Source: Mesorhizobium waimense
GTDB lineage: Bacteria; Pseudomonadota; Alphaproteobacteria; Rhizobiales; Rhizobiaceae
DNA: 58,558 bases
NCBI RefSeq assembly: GCF_003601975.1
Contig: NZ_QZWZ01000035.1
Location: forward strand, 1-58,558
Direction of reading: 5' to 3'
Of the stretch, positions 49,488 to 57,696 are shown one piece after another. The translations under genes were made by a program, and so were the position numbers. Under the pieces are notes generated by a model. It was not told where the DNA came from. It ran no database searches and was given only the letters and a program-made list of their open reading frames with translations. Every line of letters starts with the position of its first letter. Position 1 is the stretch's first letter.

Positions 49488-50227
49488 GCGGCGCCTCCTG
49501 TGCGCCGGGACCGCTGACCAAGATAGAGTTCGGCGACGACCGGATCGTTCCACAGTTCGGAGGCGATGCCTTCGTGCCGGTCCTTGCCCTCGACCAGCAC
49601 ATAGGCGCGATCGCCAATGGCAAGCGCTGCCTTAGCGTTTTGTTCGACCAAAAGGATTGTGACGCCGGATTTGCGGATGCCGGCCAGCATTTCGAACACC
49701 ATCGCCACGAATTTCGGCGATAGGCCCGCCGACGGTTCGTCGAGCACCAGAACCTTCGGATGGACGATCAGTGCCCGGGCGACGGCAAGCATCTGCCGCT
49801 GCCCCCCCGACAGATTGCCGGCGGTGGTCCGGCGCTGGCGCACGAGGTCGGGGAAGGCCGCATACATCTCTTCGATGCGGGCAGGGATTTCACGCCGTTC
49901 GATGATGCCGCAGGCAACCTTGAGATTGTCCTCGACCGACATCAGCGGGAAGATGTTTTCGGTCTGCGGCACGAAGGCGAGGCCGAGGCGGACCATGGTG
50001 TGGGCGGGTGCAGCGGTAATATCCTTGCCGTCCAGCAGCACTGTGCCGCCGGTGATCGGGACCAGCCCGGCGATGGCCTTGATCAGGCTCGACTTGCCGG
50101 CGCCGTTGGGGCCGAGCACGACGACGATTTCGCCCTTGCCGACGGTGATCGAGGCGCCGCGCACGATCGGCACGCCGGGCTCATAGCCGGCTTCGAGGTC
50201 GCGGACTTCGACAACGGCCTCGCTCAT
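49484..50227 (-). CDS. livF: ABC transporter ATPase LivF
   Basis: A 247-residue ATPase of the LivF family. It has Walker A GPNGAGKSS (~36-44), the LSGGQRQMLAVARAL signature (~136-150) and Walker B VLVLDEPSAGLSP, followed by LLVEQNAKAALAIGDRAYVL, a typical LivF end. Its start at 50227 overlaps the livG stop (ATGA). It pairs with LivG to power the LivHM channel. Confidence 0.94.
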   Translation of the reverse strand: MSEAVVEVRDLEAGYEPGVPIVRGASITVGKGEIVVVLGPNGAGKSSLIKAIAGLVPITGGTVLLDGKDITAAPAHTMVRLGLAFVPQTENIFPLMSVEDNLKVACGIIERREIPARIEEMYAAFPDLVRQRRTTAGNLSGGQRQMLAVARALIVHPKVLVLDEPSAGLSPKFVAMVFEMLAGIRKSGVTILLVEQNAKAALAIGDRAYVLVEGKDRHEGIASELWNDPVVAELYLGQRSRRTGGAA

Positions 50228-51021
50228 GCCGCGCCTCCAAGATAGGCCCCGATGACGCGTGGATCGCGCGCCACCTCGTCCGCTGTGCCTTCGCACAGAA
50301 GCTGGCCGCTCGCCATGACCAGCACGCGGTGGCAGAGCCGTGTCACCATATCGATATTGTGCTCGATCAGCAGGAAGGTGATGCCGCGCGCGTTGATGTC
50401 GCGGATGCGGTCGATGATGACTTCGAGCAGGCTCGCATTGACGCCGGCGGCCGGCTCGTCGAGCAGGATGATCGCCGGATCGGCCATCATGACGCGGGAG
50501 AGCTCGAGCAGCTTGCGCTGGCCGCCGGACAGCACCCGCGCCGGTTCATGCGCAAGATGGGTAAGCGCGACCAGCTCGAGCAGCTCCAAGGCCTTTTTCT
50601 CGCCGGCCTTTTCTTCAGCGGCGACGCGGCGCGGCGCAAGGAAGTTGGCGAGCAACTTTTCTCCAGCCTGCCCCTGCGCGGCCAGCATGACGTTTTCGAT
50701 CAGCGTCAGATTGGGCAGCGGCCGGGGAATCTGGAAGGTGCGGCCAAGACCGCGCTCGATGCGGCGGTGCGCCGCTTCGCCCGACACCTGGACGCCATTG
50801 AGAAAAATATCGCCGCTTGTCGGCAGGATGCTGCCGGCGAGGAGGTCGAACATTGTCGTCTTGCCGGCGCCGTTCGGCCCGATCAGGCCGAGGATCTCGC
50901 CCGGCCAGACGTCGAACGAGACATCGTTGACTGCCACGAGCCCGCCGAAACGCCTGACGACGTTCTTCGCCGCCAGAACAGCTGCACGAATCTCGTCCTG
51001 CCGTTCGATTGTCTCGCTCAT
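50224..51021 (-). CDS. livG: ABC transporter ATPase LivG
   Basis: A 265-residue ATPase of the LivG family. It has Walker A GPNGAGKTT (~48-56), the typical longer insertion (ARVLSGGQRKLLELSRVMM signature near 165-183) and Walker B IILLDEPAAGVN, then FLLIEHNIDMV. The start MSETIERQDE at 51021 is preferred to an upstream ATG. First gene of the minus-strand operon livG-livF-livH-livM-FAD oxidoreductase, divergent from a GntR regulator. Confidence 0.94.
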   Translation of the reverse strand: MSETIERQDEIRAAVLAAKNVVRRFGGLVAVNDVSFDVWPGEILGLIGPNGAGKTTMFDLLAGSILPTSGDIFLNGVQVSGEAAHRRIERGLGRTFQIPRPLPNLTLIENVMLAAQGQAGEKLLANFLAPRRVAAEEKAGEKKALELLELVALTHLAHEPARVLSGGQRKLLELSRVMMADPAIILLDEPAAGVNASLLEVIIDRIRDINARGITFLLIEHNIDMVTRLCHRVLVMASGQLLCEGTADEVARDPRVIGAYLGGAA

Positions 51022-51144
51022 GCATCCCTGGCCGAGCGGTCGCTGCCGCATTCTGATTTTTGATTTGTGATCACACTTGCGTTGATCACGCTAATCGGCT
51101 TTAATTTTCTCCGCAAGCCGAAAACGGGCCAGACCGGGAATGCC
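51022..51144. promoter_or_regulatory. Divergent promoter/operator of the liv and GntR operons
   Basis: The 123-bp gap contains a perfect 10-bp palindrome TGTGATCACA (51066-51075) and a second TGATCA core (51083-51088) 17 bp further, spaced for binding on nearly the same face of the helix. Such dyads are typical GntR operators. It lies between the two divergent transcripts, so one regulator could control both. Confidence 0.65.
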
Positions 51145-51873
51145 ATGCAAAAGGCTGCCATCGAGCGGAACAACGAAACGATCGCAGCCCAGCTCACTCC
51201 GGTCGGCCGCGAGACCGTGCAGGATCGCGTCTATTCGGAATTGCGCCGGGCTTTGATCGGCGGCCTTTTCGAGCCGAGTCAGGTGCTGACCATCCGCGGC
51301 CTCGCCGACGCGCTGGTCACCTCCACCATGCCGGTGCGCGAGGCGCTCGGCCGGCTGATCACCGAAAAGGCGCTTGAAGCACTGCCCAACCGCTCCGTGC
51401 GCGTGCCGCCAATTACCCTGGAGCGCATCGACGATCTGCTGCGCGCCCGCTCGCTCATCGAGGGCGAAGCGATCGCGCTTGCCGCCACACGCATGGGCCC
51501 GCGCCAGATCGCCACTATTGAAGCCATGCTCGGCGAGTGGGACGAGATGCGGGCGCTGAAGCACAAGAAGGATATCGACCGCGAAGCCACACTCAACCAG
51601 AGCTTCCATTTCGAAATCTACCGCTGCTGCGGGTCGGCCGTGCTGATCCCGATGATCGAGAGCCTCTGGTTGCAATCCGGACCCTGCATCCGCGTCGCCA
51701 TCTATGCCTTCTCGGAAGCCGGCGAGGTCGATACCGCCCACTATCACCGCCGCATCGTCGCAGCGCTTGCCAGGCAGGATGCGCAAGGAGCGCGCGAGGC
51801 GCTGGTGGCCGACATCAGCCGGCCCTTCGCCTTCCTGCGCGACAAGCTCCAGTCCGCTGCCGCGAAAGGCTGA
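51145..51873 (+). CDS. GntR-family (FCD) transcriptional regulator
   Basis: A 242-residue regulator. The winged HTH (~20-85) has RVYSELRRALIGGLFEPSQVLTIRGLADAL, then TSTMPVREALGRL, the GntR signature. The helical FCD domain carries SLIEGEAIALAAT and the metal-binding-type NQSFHFEIYRCC and HYHRRIVAAL segments. The ATG at 51145 is chosen; the frame open to 51067 runs through the operator palindrome and is rejected. It starts the plus-strand operon with DUF3830, TIGR04076, AKR, NTF2-like and binding-protein genes, and probably senses the transported compound. Confidence 0.9.
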   Translation: MQKAAIERNNETIAAQLTPVGRETVQDRVYSELRRALIGGLFEPSQVLTIRGLADALVTSTMPVREALGRLITEKALEALPNRSVRVPPITLERIDDLLRARSLIEGEAIALAATRMGPRQIATIEAMLGEWDEMRALKHKKDIDREATLNQSFHFEIYRCCGSAVLIPMIESLWLQSGPCIRVAIYAFSEAGEVDTAHYHRRIVAALARQDAQGAREALVADISRPFAFLRDKLQSAAAKG

Positions 51874-51881
51874 GTGCCGAT

Positions 51882-52370
51882 ATGACGAAGCCCGCCATCA
51901 GGATCACCGAGCCGCGCTCAAAGCTTTCCGTGACGGCGCTGCTGCTGCCCGAGAAAGCGCCGGACAACGCCGCCTTCCTGCTGGCCTATCTCGACAAGCC
52001 GCGCCTCGTGGCCGGCATCCATGCGATGTGGACCGGTCCCGAAATCTCCTGTCCGGTTCCCGTTGCCGATCTTGAGGGCCAGGCCTATGCCCGGCCTTTG
52101 CCCGCGGAGAATGCGACGCTGACGCCGCAGCCGGGTGACATCGTGCTGTCCTACGTGCCGCCGCGCGTGTGGGCCGGAACGCCCAATGCGATCTTTGATA
52201 TCGGCCTCTATTACGGGCCTGGCGCGCGCCTTCTGTTCCCGATCGGATGGCTGGCAGGCAGCGTCGTCGCCCAGGTGCTTCCCGACGAGCGCGAGCACCT
52301 GGCGGCCGCCTGCGGCGTCATCCGCCGCAACGGTGCCTGCGATGTCACGTTCAGCCTGGTGGAGGTCTGA
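51882..52370 (+). CDS. DUF3830 family protein (cyclophilin-like fold)
   Basis: A 162-residue cytoplasmic protein of the DUF3830 family, whose few structures show a cyclophilin-like beta-barrel but whose function is unknown. The typical end pattern NAIFDIGLYYGPGARLLFPIGWLAGSVVAQV is present, with GDIVLSYVP before it. It begins 8 bp after the GntR stop and ends directly against the next gene's GTG. Placement in a transporter/oxidase regulon suggests a small catabolic enzyme or ligand-binding protein (inference). Confidence 0.82.
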   Translation: MTKPAIRITEPRSKLSVTALLLPEKAPDNAAFLLAYLDKPRLVAGIHAMWTGPEISCPVPVADLEGQAYARPLPAENATLTPQPGDIVLSYVPPRVWAGTPNAIFDIGLYYGPGARLLFPIGWLAGSVVAQVLPDEREHLAAACGVIRRNGACDVTFSLVEV

Positions 52371-52724
52371 GTGGCCGACGACGGTTTCGAACTTTTCGAT
52401 CTCCGCGTCGAGGCGGTCGTCCCCGAGGGCAAGCCGATCTATTGCGGTGCCAGGGTTGGCGACTATTTCGAGCTCAAGGGCGAGATGCTGTCGATGCCGG
52501 CGGGGCAGGGCTTTTCGATCTATTCGATCGCGGCCGTGTTGCCGCTGCTGGCGGCCAAGCAGCGCCCAACCCACAAGAACGACTGGATGACGTCCGACGC
52601 CGAAATCGCCTGTCCCGATCCCAACTGCGGCAGCCGGCTGAGAATCGTCAGGACCGGCAAGCGGCGGTTCAGCCATGCCGAGACGACGGCAGTGCCGCTG
52701 CCGAAGGAGGATGACCGGAAATGA
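52371..52724 (+). CDS. TIGR04076 family protein
   Basis: A 117-residue protein resembling the TIGR04076 family: an RVEAVVPEGKPIYCGARVGDYFELKGE block, MPAGQGFSIYSIAAVLPLLAAKQ, and a Cys pair in EIACPDPNCGSRL that could bind metal. The start is GTG, immediately after the DUF3830 stop; its stop overlaps the aldo/keto reductase ATG (ATGA). Function unknown; a metal- or iron-sulphur-binding role in this pathway is speculation. Confidence 0.75.
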   Translation: MADDGFELFDLRVEAVVPEGKPIYCGARVGDYFELKGEMLSMPAGQGFSIYSIAAVLPLLAAKQRPTHKNDWMTSDAEIACPDPNCGSRLRIVRTGKRRFSHAETTAVPLPKEDDRK

Positions 52725-53776
52725 CCGCTCAGACTTTCGAACTCGGCCAGAGCTACACGATCTCGCGCGTCATTCGCGGCGGCTGGCAGCTGGCAGGCGG
52801 GCACGGCGCCATCGACCGCGAACAGGCGGTGACGGATCTGATAGCCACCTTCGATGCCGGCATCCGGACCTATGATTGCGCCGATATCTACACCGGTGTC
52901 GAGGAGCTGATAGGGGCAGCGCGCCTGCGGCTGGCCAGCGAGCGCGGTCTCGACGCCGCCGCCAAGATGAAGGTGCACACCAAGCTGGTGCCGGATCTCG
53001 AAAGGCTTGCCAGCATCAGCCGCGACTATATCCGGGGCATCGTCGACCAGTCGCTGCGGCGGCTGAAGACCGACCGGCTCGATCTCGTGCAGTTCCATTG
53101 GTGGGACTATGCGCAACCTCGCTATGTCGATGCCATGGGCTGGCTGAACGAGCTTCGTCTCGAAGGCAAGGTGCGCAATATCGGCACCACCAATTTCGAC
53201 ACGCCACGCCTTGCCGAGATCCTGGCGGCCGGTGTGCCGCTGGTCAGCCAGCAGTTGCAATACTCCGTCCTCGATCAGCGGCCGGCCGGCAGCCTTGCCG
53301 CACTCGCCGCCCAGAACGGCATCAGTTTCCTCTGCTACGGTTCGGTGGCGGGCGGCTTCCTGAGCGACAAATGGCTTGGTGTCGCCGAGCCGCAGACGCC
53401 GCTCGAAAACCGCTCGCTGGTCAAATACAAGCTGATCATCGACGACTTCGGCGGCTGGGATCTTTTCCAGGCGCTGCTGGGCGCATTGAAGGCTGTCGGC
53501 GACCGCCATGGCGTCGACATCGCCACCGTCGCCAGTGCCTGGGTGCTCGAACAGCCGCACGTGGCGGCCGTCATTGTCGGCGCCCGCAACCAGGCGCATG
53601 CGCTTGCCAACGCCGGGATCATGGACGTTGCGCTCGACGCCGGCGACCGGGCGCGGATTGCCGCCGTCATCGCACAAAGCGGTGGCCCCCACGGCGACGT
53701 CTACACGCTGGAGCGCGACCGTCATGGCCGCCACGGTTCGATCATGCACTACAATTTGAACGCGGGCCGAATATGA
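52721..53776 (+). CDS. Aldo/keto reductase family protein
   Basis: A 351-residue (beta/alpha)8 oxidoreductase, normally NADPH-dependent, reducing carbonyls to alcohols. Visible are the D-Y pair (FDAGIRTYDCADIYTGVEELIGAA, with Asp and Tyr of the tetrad around 50-60), the lysine in KVHTKLVP, the His in QFHWWDY, and the C-terminal cofactor segment AAVIVGARNQAHALAN. It is coupled to genes on both sides by ATGA overlaps. It may act on the aldehyde produced by the FAD oxidase of the divergent operon (inference). Confidence 0.9.
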   Translation: MTAQTFELGQSYTISRVIRGGWQLAGGHGAIDREQAVTDLIATFDAGIRTYDCADIYTGVEELIGAARLRLASERGLDAAAKMKVHTKLVPDLERLASISRDYIRGIVDQSLRRLKTDRLDLVQFHWWDYAQPRYVDAMGWLNELRLEGKVRNIGTTNFDTPRLAEILAAGVPLVSQQLQYSVLDQRPAGSLAALAAQNGISFLCYGSVAGGFLSDKWLGVAEPQTPLENRSLVKYKLIIDDFGGWDLFQALLGALKAVGDRHGVDIATVASAWVLEQPHVAAVIVGARNQAHALANAGIMDVALDAGDRARIAAVIAQSGGPHGDVYTLERDRHGRHGSIMHYNLNAGRI

Positions 53777-54201
53777 GCGCACAATCTTCCCTGTTTTCAC
53801 GCGCCAGTGCCGAGGTCGTCGATCTGCATCGCTTCTTCGTCGACTGGTTCGTCGAGGCGCGCGCCGGCAAAGTAGATTTCAGCCGCTTCGAAACCGTCAT
53901 GGGCGAAGGCTTCAGCATGATCGCGCCGAGCGGCCAGATCCTCGATCGCGACGCGGTTATCGACCATGTCAGGGACAGCCGCGCCACCTGTGACGATGGC
54001 TTTGCCATCTCAATCGAGGACATCCGTCCCGGCTGGCAAACCGCCGATACGATCATCGTCCTCTACATCGAGGCGCAGCTGCGCGGCGGCAAGCACAGCC
54101 GCCGCCAGTCCAGCGCGGTATTCACCACCAGTTCATCGGCGCCCAACGGCGTCGAATGGCGACATCTGCATGAAACCTGGCTGCAGGTGCCGGAAGGCTG
54201 A
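53773..54201 (+). CDS. NTF2-like / SnoaL-fold small protein
   Basis: A 142-residue protein whose pattern (VVDLHRFFVDWFVEARAG, FETVMGEGFSMIAPSGQILDRDAVIDHV, TIIVLYIEAQLRGGKHSRRQSSAVF, EWRHLHETWLQVPEG) fits the DUF4440/NTF2-like cone-shaped barrel. Members are isomerases, hydratases or binding proteins. The ATG overlaps the AKR stop. It stands 49 bp before the periplasmic binding protein. Confidence 0.82.
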   Translation: MSAQSSLFSRASAEVVDLHRFFVDWFVEARAGKVDFSRFETVMGEGFSMIAPSGQILDRDAVIDHVRDSRATCDDGFAISIEDIRPGWQTADTIIVLYIEAQLRGGKHSRRQSSAVFTTSSSAPNGVEWRHLHETWLQVPEG

Positions 54202-54250
54202 ACAGGCTCCAGAGACGAAATCAGAGTCGAGTAACGAAAGGGGAACAACA

Positions 54251-55510
54251 ATGACAAAGACACTACTTCAAATCACCACCGCGCTCGCTTTGCTGACGGC
54301 AGTCGATGCAGCGCAGGCCGCCGACTGCAAGATCACCGTCGGCCTGGTCATGGAACTGACCGGTCCGGCCGGCGAATATGGCCAGGCCGGCGCCAAGTCG
54401 GTGGAGATGGCGTTCCGCGACATCAATGCCGCCGGCGGCGTGCGCGGCTGCGACCTCGCCACCGACACGCGCGACAGCCAGAGCCAGGGCAACATTGCGG
54501 TCGACGCCGCGACCCAGCTAGTGCAGGTCAAGAAGGTGCCGGTGATCATCGGCGGCATCATCTCCTCGGTGTCGATCCCGATCCTGACCTCGGTCACCGC
54601 GCCGGCAAAGATCGTCCAGGTCTCGCCTGCGTCCTCCTCGCCGACGCTGACAGCGCTCGGCCGCGACGGCAAGACCAACGGCATCTTCTTCCGCACCATC
54701 ACCTCGGATGCGCTGCAGGGCGTCGCCGCCGCCAAATACGCCATCGACAAGGGCTTCAAGAAACTGTCGGTCATCCACGTCAACAACGATTTCGGCGTCA
54801 ATATGGTGGCCGAATTCTCGCGCGCTTACAAAGCGCTCGGCGGCACAATCGTCTCCGACACGCCCTACAATGAAAAGCAGTCGAGCTATGCCTCTGAAGT
54901 CACCGCGGCCATGGCCGGCGAGCCGGACGGGCTCTATCTCGTCAGCACGCCCGTCGATGGCGCAACCGTCGCCCGAACCTGGATTTCGCAAGGCGGCGTG
55001 CAGAAGTTCCTGCTCAATGACGGCATGAACAGCCCGGACTTTATAGAATCCGTCGGCGCCGACTATCTCAAGGATGCCTATGGCACTTCGTCGGGCACCA
55101 GCCCGACCGCCTCCACCGACTATTTCATGAAGAACTACAAGGAGTTTTCCGGCATCGAGCCGTCGAATCCGGCGGCCGACCGGTCCTATGATGCCGGCGC
55201 CATCGTCGGCCTGGCCATCGCCATTGCCGGCTCCGAGGATCCGGCCAAGATCAAGGACGCGATGTACAAGGCCGTCGACCCGGCCGGCACGCCGATCTTT
55301 GCCGGCAAGGAAGAGTTCGCCAAGGCGCTCGGCCTGATCAAGGACGGCAAGCCGATCCGCTACGAAGGCGTCATCGGTCCGGTCGCCTTCGACAAATACG
55401 GCGACATCACCGGCCCGTTCCGCCTGTGGAAGATCGTCGACGGCAAGGTGACGACCGACGGCGAAATGACGACCGACGACGTCAACGCGCTGCAGGCCAA
55501 GTTGCAGTAG
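54251..55510 (+). CDS. LivJ/LivK-type periplasmic substrate-binding protein
   Basis: A 419-residue exported binding protein of the Peripla_BP_6 family for HAAT/Liv transporters. The signal peptide (MTKTLLQITTALALLTAVDA, then AQA) is cleaved near residue 24, and the mature protein begins DCKITVGLVMELTGPAGEYGQAG. Two lobes are evident (SPASSSPTLTALGRDGKTNGIFF; VIHVNNDFGVNMVAEF). It is the only binding protein in the regulon and presumably serves the LivFGHM proteins encoded divergently. The ligand is unknown. An AAAGGGG ribosome binding site precedes it. Confidence 0.92.
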   Translation: MTKTLLQITTALALLTAVDAAQAADCKITVGLVMELTGPAGEYGQAGAKSVEMAFRDINAAGGVRGCDLATDTRDSQSQGNIAVDAATQLVQVKKVPVIIGGIISSVSIPILTSVTAPAKIVQVSPASSSPTLTALGRDGKTNGIFFRTITSDALQGVAAAKYAIDKGFKKLSVIHVNNDFGVNMVAEFSRAYKALGGTIVSDTPYNEKQSSYASEVTAAMAGEPDGLYLVSTPVDGATVARTWISQGGVQKFLLNDGMNSPDFIESVGADYLKDAYGTSSGTSPTASTDYFMKNYKEFSGIEPSNPAADRSYDAGAIVGLAIAIAGSEDPAKIKDAMYKAVDPAGTPIFAGKEEFAKALGLIKDGKPIRYEGVIGPVAFDKYGDITGPFRLWKIVDGKVTTDGEMTTDDVNALQAKLQ

Positions 55511-55784
55511 GCATGGAGATCTTACCCGGCGCTGATTCCATTCGAAGATCAGGATCGGCGCCGGACCGGCAATCTGGCGAGACGGGTTCGCGGGCACGGC
55601 AACATTCTTGGTTAGCGAGGAATGCGATGATCTCGTCGTCGATCGCCTCCATATCGGCTTCGCGAAACCTGTCCTGCGTGCCCGGCACGACAACGGTTTC
55701 ATCCTGGTTTTTTCAGACGCCCAGCCGTTGGGGGTCGAGCGGCAGTGACTTTGGTCCGTCAGACGTAGCAATTTTCAAAGGATC
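55511..55784. other. Intergenic region before the truncated cytochrome c
   Basis: 274 bp without a clear gene. The minus strand has short protein-like stretches (for example EAIDDEIIAFLANQECC near 55590-55650) but no start or ribosome binding site. No terminator was found after the binding protein gene. Confidence 0.35.
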
Positions 55785-56288
55785 TTGCTGGTCAGTTCTA
55801 CAACGATCAGCGACCCCTCGGGCGACTCACCCTCCGGCAAATGCACCGCTCGCGAAACGAAACTCGCAGGTTGGCGGGGCTTCCACCAATCGCCATTTGC
55901 TGCCACGGCAGTCGATCCTGCACTCCTTTGCGATCTCGCGCGGCATTTTTCCGCTCTGCCTGCGCCGGTAGTGTCGACGCAACCGGATCCCGCTCTGATC
56001 GCTCGCGGCGAAGAGATCGCGCGGCGCGGTAATCCCGAGCGCGACGTTCCGGCATGCCTGGGTTGCCATGGCCGTCCAGACCGCAACCCTATCTTTCCGC
56101 AATTGTCCGGACTGCCCGCCCAATACATTGCGACTCGACTCGCGCTCTTCCGGGCGCAAAGGCGCGGCGGCACCCGCTTCGCCCATCTGATGCACAACGC
56201 CGCAAAAAACCTCTCGGACAAGGATATCGCCGCACTGGCTTCCTATTTTGGCCAGATTCCGCGTCCCGCCGCAACCGCAATGCCCTGA
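55785..56288 (+). pseudogene. Cytochrome c (c4-like), N-terminally truncated
   Basis: The frame encodes 167 residues, but only the part from about residue 49 (CDLARHFSALPAPV) resembles a protein of this family. It contains one heme site (CLGCH in VPACLGCHGRPDRNP) and a cytochrome-c4-like second domain (FPQLSGLPAQYIATRLALFR, LSDKDIAALASYFGQIP). The expected signal peptide and first heme domain are missing; the first ~45 residues look random. I read it as a 5'-truncated diheme cytochrome c. It precedes a sorbosone-dehydrogenase-like gene, for which such a cytochrome would be the natural electron acceptor. If functional, export would need an unseen start. Confidence 0.6.
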
Positions 56289-56323
56289 TTGCGTTACGTC
56301 ACCAATCTCTGCGGGAACATCCT

Positions 56324-57658
56324 ATGCGAAAAATTCTGGGTGTTTTGCTCGTCCTTGCCGCCATCGTCGTGATCGCGGGCGCGGGCGTGTTCTTCTTCTC
56401 ACGCGAGGAGGCGAGCGTCCCGATCGAGCAAACCTACGGTCCGACCCCGACGCTCGCCGAACCCAATCCGACGTGGCTACCCACGGTTCACGTTGCCGAG
56501 GCGACGCCTTGGCCTCAAGGCACGATGCCGAGAGCCGCCCAAGGCTTTTCCGTCAACGAATTCGCCGGCGGCCTCGACCATCCACGCTGGCTGCATGTGC
56601 TTCCCAATGGCGACGTGCTGGTAGCCGAAAGCAACGCGCCGCCAAAACCTGACGAAGGTTTCTCGATACGTGGCTGGTTCATGGACCTGTTCCAGAGCCA
56701 GGCCGGCGCCGAGGTGAAGAGCGCCAACCGCATCTCGCTGTTGCGCGATCGGGATGGCGACGGCGTGGCCGAGACCAAGACAGCTTTCCTCGGCGGCCTC
56801 TTTTCGCCATTCGGCATGACGTTGCTCGACGGCAAGCTCTATGTCGCCAATGCCGATGCGATCGTTGCCTTCCCCTATCGGGACGGCGCCACCGAGATCG
56901 CCGCCCCAGCCGAGAAGATCGTCGACCTTCCGGCCGGCCGCAATCACCACTGGACCAAGGACGTCGTCGCCAGACAGGACGGAACGAAGCTCTATGCCAC
57001 CGTGGGCTCCAACTCCAATGTCGGCGAAAACGGCATGGAGGAGGAAGAAGGCCGCGCCGCCGTGCACGAGATCGACCTCACGACGCGGCAGATGCGGATC
57101 TTTGCGTCGGGCCTGCGCAACCCGAACGGTCTCTCCTGGAACCCCGAGCGCGGGGAGCTTTGGGTGGTCGTCAACGAGCGGGACGAGATCGGCAGTGACC
57201 TCGTTCCCGACTACATGACATCCGTCAAGGATGGCGCTTTCTACGGCTGGCCCTACAGCTATTTCGGCCAACACATCGATGTCAGGGCGCAGCCGCCGCG
57301 GCCAGACCTCGTCGAGAAGGCGATTGTTCCCGACTACGCGCTCGGGCCGCACACCGGGTCACTCGGACTCACCTTCAACACCGCCGACCTATTCGGCCCG
57401 CAAATGAAGAATGGCGCCTTTATCGGTCAGCACGGTTCATGGAACCGCATGCCGCGAAGCGGCTACAAGGTGGTCTTCGTGCCGTTTGCCGACGGCAAGC
57501 CGTCGGGGCCGCCACAAGACGTGCTCACCGGATTTCTGAGCAACGATGACAAGGCGCTCGGCCGTCCGGTCGGCGTGGCCATCGACCGAACTGGCGCGTT
57601 GCTGATCGCAGATGATGTGGGGAACAAGATTTGGCGGATGGGCCCGGCGGCCGACTAG
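56324..57658 (+). CDS. PQQ-dependent sugar/sorbosone dehydrogenase family protein
   Basis: A 444-residue membrane-anchored periplasmic protein with a six-bladed beta-propeller of the sorbosone/glucose dehydrogenase (GSDH) family. One N-terminal helix (~4-25) is followed by GLDHPRWLHVLPNGDVLVAE, SPFGMTLLDGKLYVAN, AGRNHHWTKDVVARQDGTKLYATVGSNSNVGENG and GLRNPNGLSWNPERGELWVVVNERDEIGSDLVPDYM. These blade motifs carry the likely catalytic His and Ca-binding residues. A true PQQ enzyme would oxidise an aldose or aldehyde and pass electrons to a cytochrome c, but substrate and cofactor are not proven. The ATG at 56324 starts the membrane helix. Confidence 0.88.
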   Translation: MRKILGVLLVLAAIVVIAGAGVFFFSREEASVPIEQTYGPTPTLAEPNPTWLPTVHVAEATPWPQGTMPRAAQGFSVNEFAGGLDHPRWLHVLPNGDVLVAESNAPPKPDEGFSIRGWFMDLFQSQAGAEVKSANRISLLRDRDGDGVAETKTAFLGGLFSPFGMTLLDGKLYVANADAIVAFPYRDGATEIAAPAEKIVDLPAGRNHHWTKDVVARQDGTKLYATVGSNSNVGENGMEEEEGRAAVHEIDLTTRQMRIFASGLRNPNGLSWNPERGELWVVVNERDEIGSDLVPDYMTSVKDGAFYGWPYSYFGQHIDVRAQPPRPDLVEKAIVPDYALGPHTGSLGLTFNTADLFGPQMKNGAFIGQHGSWNRMPRSGYKVVFVPFADGKPSGPPQDVLTGFLSNDDKALGRPVGVAIDRTGALLIADDVGNKIWRMGPAAD

Positions 57659-57696
57659 GCCGGCGCCTTGCGGCGGGCGCCCGAAAGGGATTGCTC

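Noticed and set aside
51067..51144. GTG start of the second GntR gene at 51067
   Set aside because: It would place the operator palindrome inside the coding sequence and add a hydrophobic leader unknown in GntR proteins.
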